The notes: generated from the letters alone by a model not told the origin. A DNA stretch of 38,524 nucleotides from Deltaproteobacteria bacterium (GCA_028695735.1 JAQVIJ010000008.1:1-38524); one strand, 5' to 3'. Positions 21,655 through 30,568 are shown, counted from the stretch's first letter. Made by a program: numbers and translations.

Positions 21655-22200
21655 CTATCTCCTTTCATTTTGTATTGCGCCAGCTTCATTTATTTTTGTT
21701 ACATGGCATGGAGTGGCATCTCCTTTCAGCTTGTCCATGGCGTGGCGTATTATGGGTGTAATCACTCGCATAGCGGATGCTACCGCCTTTGGGCTGCCCG
21801 GCATGTTGATGATGAGGGTGCTGCCCCGTATGCCTGCCAGCCCACGGGAGAGCATGGCCATGGGTGTCTCCTTCAACCCCTCCATGCGAATGGCCTCGGC
21901 TATGCCAGGGACCTCCTTTGTTACCACGCGTTTTGTGGCCTCCGGCGTTACGTCCCGTGGGTAGAGGCCGGTGCCGCCTGTGGTGAGTATGAGATCCAAG
22001 CCGTCTGCACACCAGAGTAGCAGGGTCTCCACAATCATGTCCTCCTCATCCGGCACAATGGCGGTCTTTTCCGCTGTAAGGCCGCCGGCGAGGAGCAGCT
22101 CGACTATAGTTCTGCCGCTCAAGTCCTCCCGCTCACCCCGAAAGGAGCTGTCGCTTATGGTCAATACGCCGATTCTATATGGATTTTTCGAGCTTTCCAT
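21655..22200 (-). CDS. mog: Molybdopterin adenylyltransferase-type protein (MogA/MoaB family)
   Basis: A 181-residue MoCF-fold protein. It begins with YRIGVLTISDSSFRGEREDL. The central motif LILTTGGTGLYPRDVTPEAT (about 91-110) is the pterin-binding loop. MAMLSRGLAGIRGSTLIINM and PGSPKAV follow. The TTGGTG...RDVTPEAT form is more like MogA than MoaB. It activates molybdopterin by adenylation for metal insertion. A mobA gene lies at 27657. The start lies 3 bp after the EF-G-like gene stop, and the stop 3 bp before the DsrE-like start, so the three are probably one transcript. Confidence 0.9.
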   Translation of the reverse strand: MESSKNPYRIGVLTISDSSFRGEREDLSGRTIVELLLAGGLTAEKTAIVPDEEDMIVETLLLWCADGLDLILTTGGTGLYPRDVTPEATKRVVTKEVPGIAEAIRMEGLKETPMAMLSRGLAGIRGSTLIINMPGSPKAVASAMRVITPIIRHAMDKLKGDATPCHVTKINEAGAIQNERR

Positions 22201-22203
22201 AGG

Positions 22204-24288
22204 TTATTTTTCGTGCTTCGCCCTCTCTTCATTGGCCTTTGCCACAATTTTGTCTATGAGGTAGGCGGGTACCTCTTCATAGTGGGCGGGTTCCATGGTG
22301 AAGCTGCCTCTGCCCGCTGTCAGGGCGTTCAGGTCCAGAAGATATCGCTGTACCTCTGCGAGCGGTGCAATGGCCGTGACCTTCTGGCCTTCCGGACATG
22401 GGTCCATGCCCATGACCTTGCCCCTGCGGGAGTTGATGTCTCCTATCACATCGCCCACATAGTCATCCGGTACGGTGATGGTCATGCGTACCATGGGCTC
22501 CAGCAGAGTGGGCTTGGCGTCCAGTACCCCTTTTTTGAAGCATTGAATGGCGGCGATCTTGAAGGCCATTTCAGAGGAGTCCACCTCGTGGGACTTGCCG
22601 TCGTAAAACCTGACCTTCACATCCACTACAGGGAAACCTGCCAGGGGGCCTGACATCAGGGCCTCATGTATGCCTTTTTCAACGGCGGGCACGAAGTTAC
22701 GCGGTACATTCATGCCCACCAGGGCCTCTTCGAACTCGAAGCCGGAGCCCCTGGGCAGGGATGAGACATCGAAGTGCACCTCTGCAAACTGGCCTGCGCC
22801 GCCGGTCTGTTTTTTGTGGCGATAGACTATGCCTTTTTGCGAGGCCTTTATGGTTTCCTTGTATGGAATGGAGGGCAGGGAGATGTCCACGTTCACCCCG
22901 TATTTTCTGGCCATCTTTTCCAGTGTGACGTCCAGATGCAGTTGCCCGTTGCATGAAAGCAGGAGCTCTCCTGTGTTGGCGTCCCTTTGAATGGCTATAT
23001 GTGGGTCCTCTTCCTGCATCTTGGCCAGGACCTGAGAGATTTTCTCTTCGTCGCCTCTTGTTTTAGGCTTCAAGGCAAAGGTCAGGCCGGGCTGCATTGG
23101 TTTCTTGCAGCTATATAATATGGGGTTGGCTGAATCGCAGAGCGTGTCGCCTGTGGAGGTCTCTTTCAGTTTGGGGATGGCCACGATCTCGCCAGGAACC
23201 GCTTCAGCCGGAATGGTCTTTTGTTCCTTGCCTTCCATGGCCAGAAGTGTTCCGACCCGTTCTTCCACGCCTTTGGTGGAGTTGTAGATGTTGGTGTCGT
23301 GTTTCAGGGTGCCGGAAAGGATGCGCGCTATGGACAGACGGCCTGCAAATGGATCGATGGTGGTCTTTATGACGATTGCCGAGAAGGGCTCGGTAGCGAG
23401 TGGTTTGCGGGTTACGGTCTTTTGAGTCTTGGGATTTATGCCCTCGAGAGGCTGCGTGTCTTCTGGCGCAGGAAGTAGCGGCGTGATGGAGTTCAGTAGC
23501 AGTGTGGCGCAGGCCGGATGTATCGCCGCCCCGCAGTAAACAGGATTGAGACTGCCTTTTGCGATGCCCTTTTTCAGGCCTGTGGTGATCTCTTCAAAGG
23601 AAAGCTCGTTTCCTTCCAGAAATTTTTCCAGCAAGACGTCATCTGATTCAGCCGCATACTCTATCATGGAGTTTTTGAGGTTGCTGATGGTGTCCTGTAA
23701 ATCCCCTGGAATTTCGCACTCCTTGGCCTGTGGTGTGAAATCGTTGGGCAGGCGGAATGCGGAGCCGGTGAGTATGTCGATTATACCGATAAGCCGGTTC
23801 TTGTCGATAATTGGATAAAAAAACGGAATGAGTTTGATTTTTAGAAGGGTCTGTAATGTATCTATGCAGTTTTGAAAATTGACATTTTCCTTGTCCAGTT
23901 TGTTGATAAAGAAGACGGCCGGTTTGTTGATTGTTTTGGCGAGAGGCCATAATTTTTCCAGTTGAGGCTTTTTGGGGTCTGTCGCATCCACCACCATGAG
24001 CAGTGTGTCGAATGCCGGTATGATGTCTTTTGTCTCCGCCAGGAAATTGTCCTCACCAGGGGTATCGGCTATGCAGATGGTTGTCTTGTTCCAGTTCAGA
24101 CGATGAAAGGCGGTATTGGTGGAGATGTGTCTTTTGACCTCTTCCGGTTCGAAATCCAGGTGTGAGGAACCATCGTCCACCTTGCCCAGACGCGAGGTGG
24201 CCTTTGCAACAAACAACATGGCCTCGGCCAGCGAGGTTTTTCCGCTGGCGTTGTTGCCGACGATGGTGAGATTTCTGACTGTGTCCAT
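22204..24288 (-). CDS. EF-G-like translational GTPase (non-canonical paralogue)
   Basis: A 694-residue five-domain protein with EF-G architecture. The G1 loop is GNNASGKTSLAEAML rather than the GHxDxGKTT of true EF-G. G3 is DTPGEDNF and G4 is NKLD. Domains III-V show GQLHLDVTLEKMARKYGVNV, KQTGGAGQFAEV and the C-terminal GDVIGDINSRRGKVMGMD with LDLNALTAGRGSFTMEPAHY. These features place it in the EF-G-like (EF-G2) group, whose exact role is unsettled and whose members lack one or more EF-G functions. GGAGG lies 6 nt before the ATG. It is the first gene of a run: EF-G-like, mog, DsrE-like, ychF, regulator. It diverges from the gene at 24465. Confidence 0.92.
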   Translation of the reverse strand: MDTVRNLTIVGNNASGKTSLAEAMLFVAKATSRLGKVDDGSSHLDFEPEEVKRHISTNTAFHRLNWNKTTICIADTPGEDNFLAETKDIIPAFDTLLMVVDATDPKKPQLEKLWPLAKTINKPAVFFINKLDKENVNFQNCIDTLQTLLKIKLIPFFYPIIDKNRLIGIIDILTGSAFRLPNDFTPQAKECEIPGDLQDTISNLKNSMIEYAAESDDVLLEKFLEGNELSFEEITTGLKKGIAKGSLNPVYCGAAIHPACATLLLNSITPLLPAPEDTQPLEGINPKTQKTVTRKPLATEPFSAIVIKTTIDPFAGRLSIARILSGTLKHDTNIYNSTKGVEERVGTLLAMEGKEQKTIPAEAVPGEIVAIPKLKETSTGDTLCDSANPILYSCKKPMQPGLTFALKPKTRGDEEKISQVLAKMQEEDPHIAIQRDANTGELLLSCNGQLHLDVTLEKMARKYGVNVDISLPSIPYKETIKASQKGIVYRHKKQTGGAGQFAEVHFDVSSLPRGSGFEFEEALVGMNVPRNFVPAVEKGIHEALMSGPLAGFPVVDVKVRFYDGKSHEVDSSEMAFKIAAIQCFKKGVLDAKPTLLEPMVRMTITVPDDYVGDVIGDINSRRGKVMGMDPCPEGQKVTAIAPLAEVQRYLLDLNALTAGRGSFTMEPAHYEEVPAYLIDKIVAKANEERAKHEK

Positions 24289-24464
24289 GAAGCCCTCCTT
24301 GTTTATTTATGGAATGTGTCTAAAATTATATGCCAGCAGCAGGCTGCTTTTGCGTATGATGTAGAGGTTCCCTTTAATGTAAGACGGTAATGGTTTATTT
24401 TTCAAGCAACCCGTAATATAAAAGTAACATACTTAATGGGAATGAAATCAGTCAAGGGCATTTC

Positions 24465-25004
24465 ATGCATAACTCAAAAACATCTGTCATAGAGGGGTTG
24501 CCCCTCGGCGTGCATCACTCCATGGAGCACAAACTGCTCTGGGCGAATCGCCTGTATGAGCTGTCAGGCCCAGCGATTCTGCAGGCGCCGGCCATGGCCT
24601 CCCTTGTGGCCGCCTATGATGACGCCATCGCCCGTACCTGGAGCGCTATGTGGTCCCTTGGCGTGGTGTCGCATTGCACGGATTGCGCTATCAATGACGG
24701 AGGCAGTTGCTGCGGCAAAGGAATAGAGGACCACTTCGATATGCCGTTGTTGTTGATCAACCGTTTGATGGGCGTGGAGCTGCCGGTGCGCAGGTGGGAT
24801 GAGCATGGGTGCTGGTTTCTTGGGCCGCAAGGCTGTCTCATCAAGGCGAGGCATACCCTGTGTGTCAATTATATATGTAAACGCTTACAGTCTTCCTTGT
24901 CTCACGAGGCGGTGATTGCCCTTGGTCAGGCCACGGTGAATGAGACGGATGCAGGCTTCAGACTGGAAGAGGCGGTGAAAAAATGGCTCATGAACTCCCT
25001 ATGA
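24465..25004 (+). CDS. Cysteine-rich protein of unknown function
   Basis: A 179-residue protein that I do not recognise as a named family. A cluster of cysteines lies in the middle: CTDCAINDGGSCCGKGIEDH (about 71-90), then GCWFLGPQGCLIKARHTLCV (about 115-134) and NYICKRL. The arrangement recalls the YkgJ-type metal-binding cysteine clusters, but the spacing differs from the gene at 26626. It may bind zinc or an Fe-S cluster. No signal peptide is visible. Its 3' end overlaps tadA by 22 bp, and a radical SAM gene follows, so the three are probably co-transcribed. Confidence 0.75.
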   Translation: MHNSKTSVIEGLPLGVHHSMEHKLLWANRLYELSGPAILQAPAMASLVAAYDDAIARTWSAMWSLGVVSHCTDCAINDGGSCCGKGIEDHFDMPLLLINRLMGVELPVRRWDEHGCWFLGPQGCLIKARHTLCVNYICKRLQSSLSHEAVIALGQATVNETDAGFRLEEAVKKWLMNSL

Positions 25005-25567
25005 AGTCAGATGAAAAATGGATGTCCGAGGCATTGGACCTGGCAAAGGCGGCATTGAAACAGGGTGAATTTCCTGTGGGTGCCGTGCTGGTGGCTGAAA
25101 ATGGAGTAATTGGCAGGGGTGTGCGCATGAACAGCCGTCAAGAGGCGGCAAGTGAATTGGATCACGCCGAGATTTTGGCCATTCGAGATATGTATGGCAG
25201 CGCTTATTTCAAAAACACCTCCTTTGAGGACAGGTATATCACGGCCTATGTGACCCTGGAGCCCTGCCTCATGTGCCTTGGCGCCCTGCTCATAAATGGT
25301 GTGCGCCGCATCGTGTTCGCCTATGAGGATATCATGGGAGGGGCCTGCGGTTTTGTGCCGCCGAATGATGGCATCTCACTGTGCCGTCTTAATGCGGCAG
25401 AGAACGGTATGATTGGGGCGGAAAAGGGCCTGTATGCCGGCTGGATAGCTGTGGGGCGTGTGTTGCGGGCCGAGTCCCTGGCCTTATTCAAGGCATTTTT
25501 CCGGTCATCGGGCAGTGACTACCTCAGAAATACCCTTCTGGAACGCTACACACTGGAGGCCCATTGA
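24983..25567 (+). CDS. tadA: tRNA-specific adenosine deaminase (TadA-like)
   Basis: A 194-residue cytidine/adenosine deaminase-fold protein. The zinc site is seen as LDHAEILAI (HAE, the catalytic Glu) and TLEPCLMCLGALLINGVRRI (PCxxC). The preceding QGEFPVGAVLVAENGVIGRG matches the TadA N-terminus. It most probably converts A34 to inosine in tRNA-Arg(ACG). The C-terminal ~45 residues are longer than in E. coli TadA and unassigned. AGAGG lies 10 nt before the ATG at 24983. A start at 25001 overlapping the previous stop as ATGA is possible but has no ribosome site. The stop overlaps the radical SAM start by 4 bp. Confidence 0.88.
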   Translation: MAHELPMKSDEKWMSEALDLAKAALKQGEFPVGAVLVAENGVIGRGVRMNSRQEAASELDHAEILAIRDMYGSAYFKNTSFEDRYITAYVTLEPCLMCLGALLINGVRRIVFAYEDIMGGACGFVPPNDGISLCRLNAAENGMIGAEKGLYAGWIAVGRVLRAESLALFKAFFRSSGSDYLRNTLLERYTLEAH

Positions 25568-26616
25568 ACGCTATGCAGGAAAACCATCAGTCATACAGAC
25601 GCACCGTGGAATTCAAGCCAGGCGCGAGAAATCTGTTCTTTCACATCCTGACCGCCTGCAATCTGTCATGCCGCCACTGTTACATCAACAAAGACCAGCA
25701 CGGCGGTAACATGCTGAACATGGAGGATATTCGAACATGGCTGCGAGTTTTTCACGGTGGACGGGTGGAGGAGACCAATGTCATCTTTCTGGGGGGCGAA
25801 CCAACCCTGCACCCGCAGTTGCCCGAGGCCGTCAGGGCCGCTCGCGAATTGGGCTATTCCTCCGTCACCATCGACACCAACGGTTTTCTGTTTCATGACC
25901 TTTTGGTCCGTCTTTCACCCGCTGAACTGGACTACCTGAGTTTCAGTCTGGACGGCTCCTGCCCGCAGGTGAATGATTCAATTCGGGGCGAGGGGGTCTT
26001 CGATGTCTGCACACGTAATATCCAGCGGGCTGTGCGCGCAGGGTTTGCGGTGAGTTCCATCTTTACCGTGAGCCGTATGAACCTGGGCGACCTGCCCAAT
26101 ATGCCTGCGCTTCTGCATGGTTTGGGTGTCAGGCGTTTTTTCATTCAGGTGGTGGGGATTCGCGGCAATTCCGGCAGAATGACAAAATGCACTCAGGGCG
26201 TTGAATTGCAGGTGGCACGAAGGGATTGGGAAAATGTGGTGCCGGAGGTGGCCAGACATGCCGCATCTCTCGGCATTCATGTCACTTTTCCCAAGGTTTT
26301 TCTCGATGTCTCCGAACCCTTTCAGTGTGCGGGGTTGGTGGCGGACAACTATTTCGTGTTTCCTAACGGCCGGGTGTACAGGTGTCCGCTGTGTGAGGAT
26401 TATGCGATACATTCCATGGAGATATGTGACGGAGAGCTGCGCAAGCGGCCTCCCATAACGGAGCGCGAATTGTTCCCCTTGAATATTCCGGAGGGGTGTG
26501 TCTTCAACCGCATTCTGCAGCACGGAAACATCTCCTATGATGCCTCAGGGGTTCCTGTAAATAAAATCGCCTGCTGTATGTTGAAGGAGGAGATTGTCCC
26601 TCTGCCGAAAAACTGA
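25564..26616 (+). CDS. Radical SAM protein with SPASM-like C-terminus
   Basis: A 350-residue radical SAM enzyme. The cluster motif is TACNLSCRHCYINKD (CxxxCxxC, about 31-38). Next come IFLGGEPTLHPQLPEAV (GGEP motif binding SAM) and IDTNGFLF. The C-terminal region has FQCAGLVADNYFVFPNGRVY followed by RCPLCEDYAI, then further cysteines (GCVFN, ACCML), resembling an auxiliary Fe-S cluster domain of the SPASM type. Members modify peptides or cofactors or act in maturation. No precursor peptide gene is visible beside it, so the substrate is unknown. It is translationally coupled to tadA (ATGA-like overlap). It ends 9 bp from the convergent cysteine-cluster gene. Confidence 0.88.
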   Translation: MNAMQENHQSYRRTVEFKPGARNLFFHILTACNLSCRHCYINKDQHGGNMLNMEDIRTWLRVFHGGRVEETNVIFLGGEPTLHPQLPEAVRAARELGYSSVTIDTNGFLFHDLLVRLSPAELDYLSFSLDGSCPQVNDSIRGEGVFDVCTRNIQRAVRAGFAVSSIFTVSRMNLGDLPNMPALLHGLGVRRFFIQVVGIRGNSGRMTKCTQGVELQVARRDWENVVPEVARHAASLGIHVTFPKVFLDVSEPFQCAGLVADNYFVFPNGRVYRCPLCEDYAIHSMEICDGELRKRPPITERELFPLNIPEGCVFNRILQHGNISYDASGVPVNKIACCMLKEEIVPLPKN

Positions 26617-26625
26617 ATTAAAATT

Positions 26626-27525
26626 TTATTTTTTCAAGGCACCCTTTAGGCCGGTCTTGTGCCTGCGTTTTCTCAGTATCTCTTCGACCTTTTTGTCAAG
26701 GATCTCTTTTTTAATGGACAGTTCCTGGGTTTCAGTGCCGAAAATGGCGTTTTTGAGATAATCGAAGCCGAATTGCATGAGTTCGACGTCGTCTTCAAGT
26801 ATCTTTTTGAGCCGTTCCTCGGGGACTATGTATGTATCCAGAAAACGGCTGCCGAATACGAAATCACGAAAGCGTTCCATGTTGGTGGTGATCATGTAAA
26901 ACAGCGCCCGGGCCTTTTCGGGCATCTCTGTTTCGTCGCCGAAGGAACGCTTTCTGAGCAGCAGTTCGAACCATCCCCTGTTCATGGAGTCATAGAGGTC
27001 AGCTTCCTGATCCCCGCGCCATTCATTTACGGTCCATTCGGTCTTTTCAAGAAAACCCTTGCAGTGGGGTTCCTTGATCAGAAAGAAGAATTCCTCTTTG
27101 TTGATATCCTCTTCCTGCTGAATGAGGCTTGCCATGCCTATGGGGTAATACCGGCAGCAGACAGGCCGGTCTGAATAGACCTGACAGCCGTTTTGCGTGA
27201 CAAATGGGCACTTGCCGCCTTCTTTCTCCAGCATTTTGAGCCTGGCTACCGGCACACCAGTCTTGACCAGTATTTCCGGTACGGCGTAGAGCCTCAGGAA
27301 CATATCCGAGTTCATGCCAAGACGCCTTTTCAGGCGGATGATATCGTAAGGCGTAAGGATGATGTTCATGTTGCGGCAGCAGCGTGTGAAACACGGCACG
27401 TCCGGATGACAGCGGAACTGGAATTTGTCGTTCTTTTCCAGGCGGACCGGGTCTATGATGTTAGCCAGCCTGTCTGTTGACAGGGCCTTGTCGATCTCTT
27501 TTTTTATGGTCTTTGAATGGGTCAT
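26626..27525 (-). CDS. YkgJ-family cysteine cluster protein
   Basis: About 299 residues from the second Met of an MM pair at 27525, chosen because GAGG lies 5 nt before it. The frame is open to 27561 without a ribosome site. The N-terminal half has the cysteine cluster FQFRCHPDVPCFTRCCRNMN, then GGKCPFVTQNGCQVYSDRPV and CCRYYPIG. This is the typical zinc- or iron-chelating CxxxCC / CPF / CxxY...RPxxCRxYP pattern of the YkgJ/DUF-type family common in sulfate reducers. The C-terminal half is helical and charged and ends in a lysine-rich tail. The function is unknown; a role in metal or cluster handling is inference. Confidence 0.85.
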   Translation of the reverse strand: MTHSKTIKKEIDKALSTDRLANIIDPVRLEKNDKFQFRCHPDVPCFTRCCRNMNIILTPYDIIRLKRRLGMNSDMFLRLYAVPEILVKTGVPVARLKMLEKEGGKCPFVTQNGCQVYSDRPVCCRYYPIGMASLIQQEEDINKEEFFFLIKEPHCKGFLEKTEWTVNEWRGDQEADLYDSMNRGWFELLLRKRSFGDETEMPEKARALFYMITTNMERFRDFVFGSRFLDTYIVPEERLKKILEDDVELMQFGFDYLKNAIFGTETQELSIKKEILDKKVEEILRKRRHKTGLKGALKK

Positions 27526-27584
27526 CATATCCTCTTTGAAACCATATCCGGTGCAGTTCATTTTTCAGACTGAATCAAGCCAAA

Positions 27585-27632
27585 TGGTCTGCCAACTAGT
27601 CTGCCAAATAGTCTGCCAAATAATCTGATTGA
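27585..27632. repeat. 12-bp tandem repeat
   Basis: Four tandem 12-mers: TGGTCTGCCAAC, TAGTCTGCCAAA twice, and a degenerate TAATCTGATTGA. They lie just upstream of the YkgJ-type gene and ~25 bp beyond the mobA 3' end. The function is unknown; this could be a slippage-prone spacer. Confidence 0.75.
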
Positions 27633-27656
27633 TTATGGGTTTTTCGGCAAAATGTC

Positions 27657-28283
27657 TCAAGGGGTTTGCCTGAGCCCCTCAGACAGGTTCTGCTTTTTGA
27701 CGAGGTTTCTCAACCTTTGGTATTCTTCTTGTGTGTTGATGTTGGCGAAACAATTGACCCCGTCTTCACAAAATGTCTGCAATATCCCAGCATACACGAT
27801 GTGCAGCGGAAGGCATGAAAAAAAACGTTGCAGGCTGAACCATTTCCTCTTGATAGCATATTCAATGGGATATCGCAAGGATTTGTGGTAGATGGAGTGG
27901 AGCGGTTCCATGCGGCCTTGATGCTCGGGTGTCACTACCGGCGCCCATGTGGGAATGCCCCACATGTAGTCCAGCACGGCTGCATTCAGAAGCGGCATGT
28001 CGCAGGCCACGCACAATGCCCGCTGCCCCTTGATTGAATATAGGGCGCTGAGGATGCCGGCCATCGGACCTGCATCCCGAATGCGATCCATTATTATGGG
28101 AAGCCCGAGATGGCTGTATGCCGCTGAATCGTTTGCCACTATTAGAATCTCGTCGGATACCTTTTCGAGGGTTTTGACAATGGTCTCAAGTATGGTATGA
28201 CCATTCCAGTCCGTATTGGCCTTGTTGGAGCCGAAACGGCTGCTGCGGCCACCGGCCAGTATCACAGATGTTCTGTATTCCAT
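27657..28283 (-). CDS. mobA: Molybdenum cofactor guanylyltransferase
   Basis: A 208-residue MobA-type nucleotidyltransferase. The nucleotide-binding signature is VILAGGRSSRFGSNKA near the N-terminus, with IIMDRIRDAGPMAGILSALY and the metal site ALCVACDMPLLN (about 96-101). It transfers GMP to molybdopterin to give the guanine dinucleotide cofactor of the DMSO reductase family, such as formate dehydrogenases. The C-terminal ~20 residues are basic and probably dispensable. It is preceded on the - strand by a 300-bp region with a 7-bp inverted repeat (GGCAACC at 28342, GGTTGCC at 28368). No clear ribosome binding site is seen. Confidence 0.9.
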   Translation of the reverse strand: MEYRTSVILAGGRSSRFGSNKANTDWNGHTILETIVKTLEKVSDEILIVANDSAAYSHLGLPIIMDRIRDAGPMAGILSALYSIKGQRALCVACDMPLLNAAVLDYMWGIPTWAPVVTPEHQGRMEPLHSIYHKSLRYPIEYAIKRKWFSLQRFFSCLPLHIVYAGILQTFCEDGVNCFANINTQEEYQRLRNLVKKQNLSEGLRQTP

Positions 28284-28477
28284 AAATAATTTTCGTGAGT
28301 TGTGTGAGTGTTTTTCTAAATGTAACCCATTTATTCTTCAGGGCAACCTGTAGCGGCCTTTTTTCATGGTTGCCTTGTGGAAAATAGGTTGTGAGCATCT
28401 CCAGGAAAAAAAGTTTAATTGTGAGCAGTTTCTCATATCATCGCTGGTTTTTTTGTTTGCCCGGGTAATTTTTTATC
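28284..28477. other. Intergenic region between mobA and sat
   Basis: No gene is supported in this divergent stretch. It holds a GGCAACC...GGTTGCC inverted repeat (28342-28374, 19-nt loop) upstream of mobA. I see no riboswitch consensus I could name. Confidence 0.6.
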
Positions 28478-28506
28478 TTGACAACCGTCATGATACTGAA
28501 TATAAG
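28478..28506 (+). promoter_or_regulatory. Strong promoter of the sat-apr block
   Basis: TTGACA at 28478-28483 and TATAAG at 28501-28506 are separated by exactly 17 bp, very near the sigma-70 consensus. Transcription would start near 28513, leaving an untranslated leader of ~265 nt before sat. No gene is supported in that leader. Confidence 0.75.
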
Positions 28507-28777
28507 CTCATATTAAAGAAATGAGTCATTATTCAGTTTTTCCTGAGTAGGGTGGTTTGGTTTACGGAGTTCGCAGTGTCCGTCAGATTGGCGATGGCGG
28601 CTCATTTCATTGTGTTTTTTTTGAATGGGTTTTCGGCCGGATTTTCGTTCAAAAATCTGGTTTGTCCCGAATGGCTGCTTTTTACGGGGCTGATTCGGCT
28701 GGTCGGTTAAGGGTATTTTCGGGCTGGCTGTTGAGAATAGGCTTTAATTCCAAAATTCTGAAAGGAGAAAGAATCAA

Positions 28778-30037
28778 ATGGCATTAGTTAATCCCCATGG
28801 TTCCAAAAAGACCTTGATGCCGCTTTTGCTCACTGGCGTTGCCCGTGACGAGGAGGCCAAGCGTGCGGAGAAGATGAAGAAGGTTCAGATCACTTCCAAG
28901 GAGTCTGGTGACATCCTCATGCTCGGCATGGGCGCCTTCACTCCACTTAATGGTTTTATGTGCAAGGACGATTACGAGGGCTGCATCACGGAGATGAAGC
29001 TTCGCAAGGTCGATCCAGGCACCATGTGGCCGCTTCCTGTGACCCTGTCTGTGGATGAAGAGACCAAAAAGACCCTCAAGGTAGGTGAGGAAGTGGCCCT
29101 TTATGACAGGGAGACCGGTACCCTGATGGCCACCATGAAGGTGGAGGAGATCTGGGAGCCCGACAAGCGCAAGGAGTGCGAGCTCTGCTACAAGGGCAAG
29201 GGTGCTGATTCCGAGCGTTTCTGGGAGGTGGCCGAGGCCGATCACCCAGGCGTGCAGCAGGTGCTCAATTCCGGCAAGTACTATGTGGGCGGGCCCATCA
29301 AGGCCCTCTCTGAGCTGGATTTCAAGCAGAAGTATGGCGATGCCTACATGCATCCTGCTGTTTCCAGAAAGCTGTTTGAGGACAAGGGTTGGAGCAAGGT
29401 CGCTGCCTTCCAGACCAGAAACCCCATTCACCGTTCACATGAGTACCTGTGCAAGATCGCACAGGAGGTCCTGGATGGCGTCTTCATTCATGCCTTGGTG
29501 GGTAAGCTGAAGCCCGGAGACATTCCAGGCGAGAAGCGTATGGAATGTTACAAGGCCCTGCTGGACAACTATTTCAATATGGAGCGCACGGTTTTGGGCG
29601 TATATCCCCTTGAGATGCGTTACGGCGGACCAAAAGAGGCCCTTCTGCACGGCATATTCCGTCAGAACTTCGGATGTTCTCACCTTATTGTGGGCCGTGA
29701 CCATGCCGGCGTAGGCGACTTCTACGGCCTGTTCGAGGCACAAGAGATATTCGATACCCTGTGGCCCGGTGCCCTTGAGTTGACCTGTCTCAAGATCGAC
29801 TGGACATTCTGGTGCAAGAAGTGCGGTGGCATGGCCTCTCTCAAGACCTGCCCGCACACCAAGGAAGACCGTATCGTCGTGAGCGGCACCAAGTTCCGCC
29901 GTCTTATGAGCGAGGGTGGGGATGTGCCTTCAGAGTTCAGCCGTCCAGAGGTATTGGCTATTTTGCGCGACTACTACCAGAATCTTGAGCAGAAGGTCAC
30001 CATCAAGAAGGGTGCATTTGAGGACCTTCCGAAATAA
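28778..30037 (+). CDS. sat: Dissimilatory sulfate adenylyltransferase (ATP sulfurylase)
   Basis: A 419-residue homo-oligomeric ATP sulfurylase without APS kinase domain. The active-site motifs are AAFQTRNPIHRSHEYLCKIA (QTRNP and HRxH, about 209-228) and LIVGRDHAGVGDFYG (GRDHAG). A zinc-binding cysteine set is seen as WCKKCGGMASLKTCPH, typical of sulfate-reducer Sat. It activates sulfate with ATP to APS and pyrophosphate in the cytoplasm; reversed, it makes ATP in sulfur oxidisers and disproportionators. GGAG lies 10 nt before the ATG. It is the first gene after a strong promoter and is followed by aprB. The codon use is strongly biased (GGT, AAG, CTC), as for highly expressed genes. Confidence 0.97.
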   Translation: MALVNPHGSKKTLMPLLLTGVARDEEAKRAEKMKKVQITSKESGDILMLGMGAFTPLNGFMCKDDYEGCITEMKLRKVDPGTMWPLPVTLSVDEETKKTLKVGEEVALYDRETGTLMATMKVEEIWEPDKRKECELCYKGKGADSERFWEVAEADHPGVQQVLNSGKYYVGGPIKALSELDFKQKYGDAYMHPAVSRKLFEDKGWSKVAAFQTRNPIHRSHEYLCKIAQEVLDGVFIHALVGKLKPGDIPGEKRMECYKALLDNYFNMERTVLGVYPLEMRYGGPKEALLHGIFRQNFGCSHLIVGRDHAGVGDFYGLFEAQEIFDTLWPGALELTCLKIDWTFWCKKCGGMASLKTCPHTKEDRIVVSGTKFRRLMSEGGDVPSEFSRPEVLAILRDYYQNLEQKVTIKKGAFEDLPK

Positions 30038-30130
30038 TTGGTGAATTTTGATTTAGTTGGACTGGGCGGCATTTGCCGCCTGGTCTTTGCAGTTGGTTTC
30101 AATAAACAAAAAAACATAGGAGGTAATGTT

Positions 30131-30568
30131 ATGCCAAGCTTTGTCAACCCAGAAAAATGTGATGGTTGCAAGGGTGGAGAGAAGACAGCATGTATGTACA
30201 TCTGCCCCAACGATCTCATGGTGCTTAACCCGGATGCCATGAGGGCCTACAATCAGGAGCCTGATCAGTGTTGGGAGTGCTATTCCTGCGTCAAGATCTG
30301 CCCACAGGGCGCCATCGAAGTGCGTCATTATGCTGACCTGGCCCCGATGGGTGGTTATGTCCAGCCCATGCGCGGCACGGATTCCATTATGTGGACCATC
30401 AAGTTCCGCAATGGCAACACCAAGCGTTTCAAGTTCCCCATCAGAACCACTGCTGAGGGTTCCATCAAGCCCTATGCCGGAAAGCCCGAGGGCGGCAATC
30501 TGGATGACGGCCTTCTCTTTACGGAGACGGCTGGTAGAGCAACCCTTACGCCTGCCCAGGATGCATAA
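30131..30568 (+). CDS. aprB: Adenylylsulfate reductase, beta subunit
   Basis: A 145-residue ferredoxin-type subunit. The ATG at 30131 with AGGAGG upstream is chosen over an earlier in-frame start at 30038. Two [4Fe-4S] sites are seen: CDGCKGGEKTACMYICP with its unusual long spacer, and CWECYSCVKICPQGAIEVR. The C-terminal tail (about 105-145) wraps around the alpha subunit. AprB passes two electrons to the FAD of AprA. Order and spacing (93 bp after sat, 50 bp before aprA) are those of classical sulfate reducers. Confidence 0.97.
   Translation: MPSFVNPEKCDGCKGGEKTACMYICPNDLMVLNPDAMRAYNQEPDQCWECYSCVKICPQGAIEVRHYADLAPMGGYVQPMRGTDSIMWTIKFRNGNTKRFKFPIRTTAEGSIKPYAGKPEGGNLDDGLLFTETAGRATLTPAQDA

Noticed and set aside
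28557-28787. A 76-residue frame in the sat leader
   Set aside because: It has no ribosome binding site, overlaps the sat start, and does not resemble a known peptide. I treat the region as untranslated leader.
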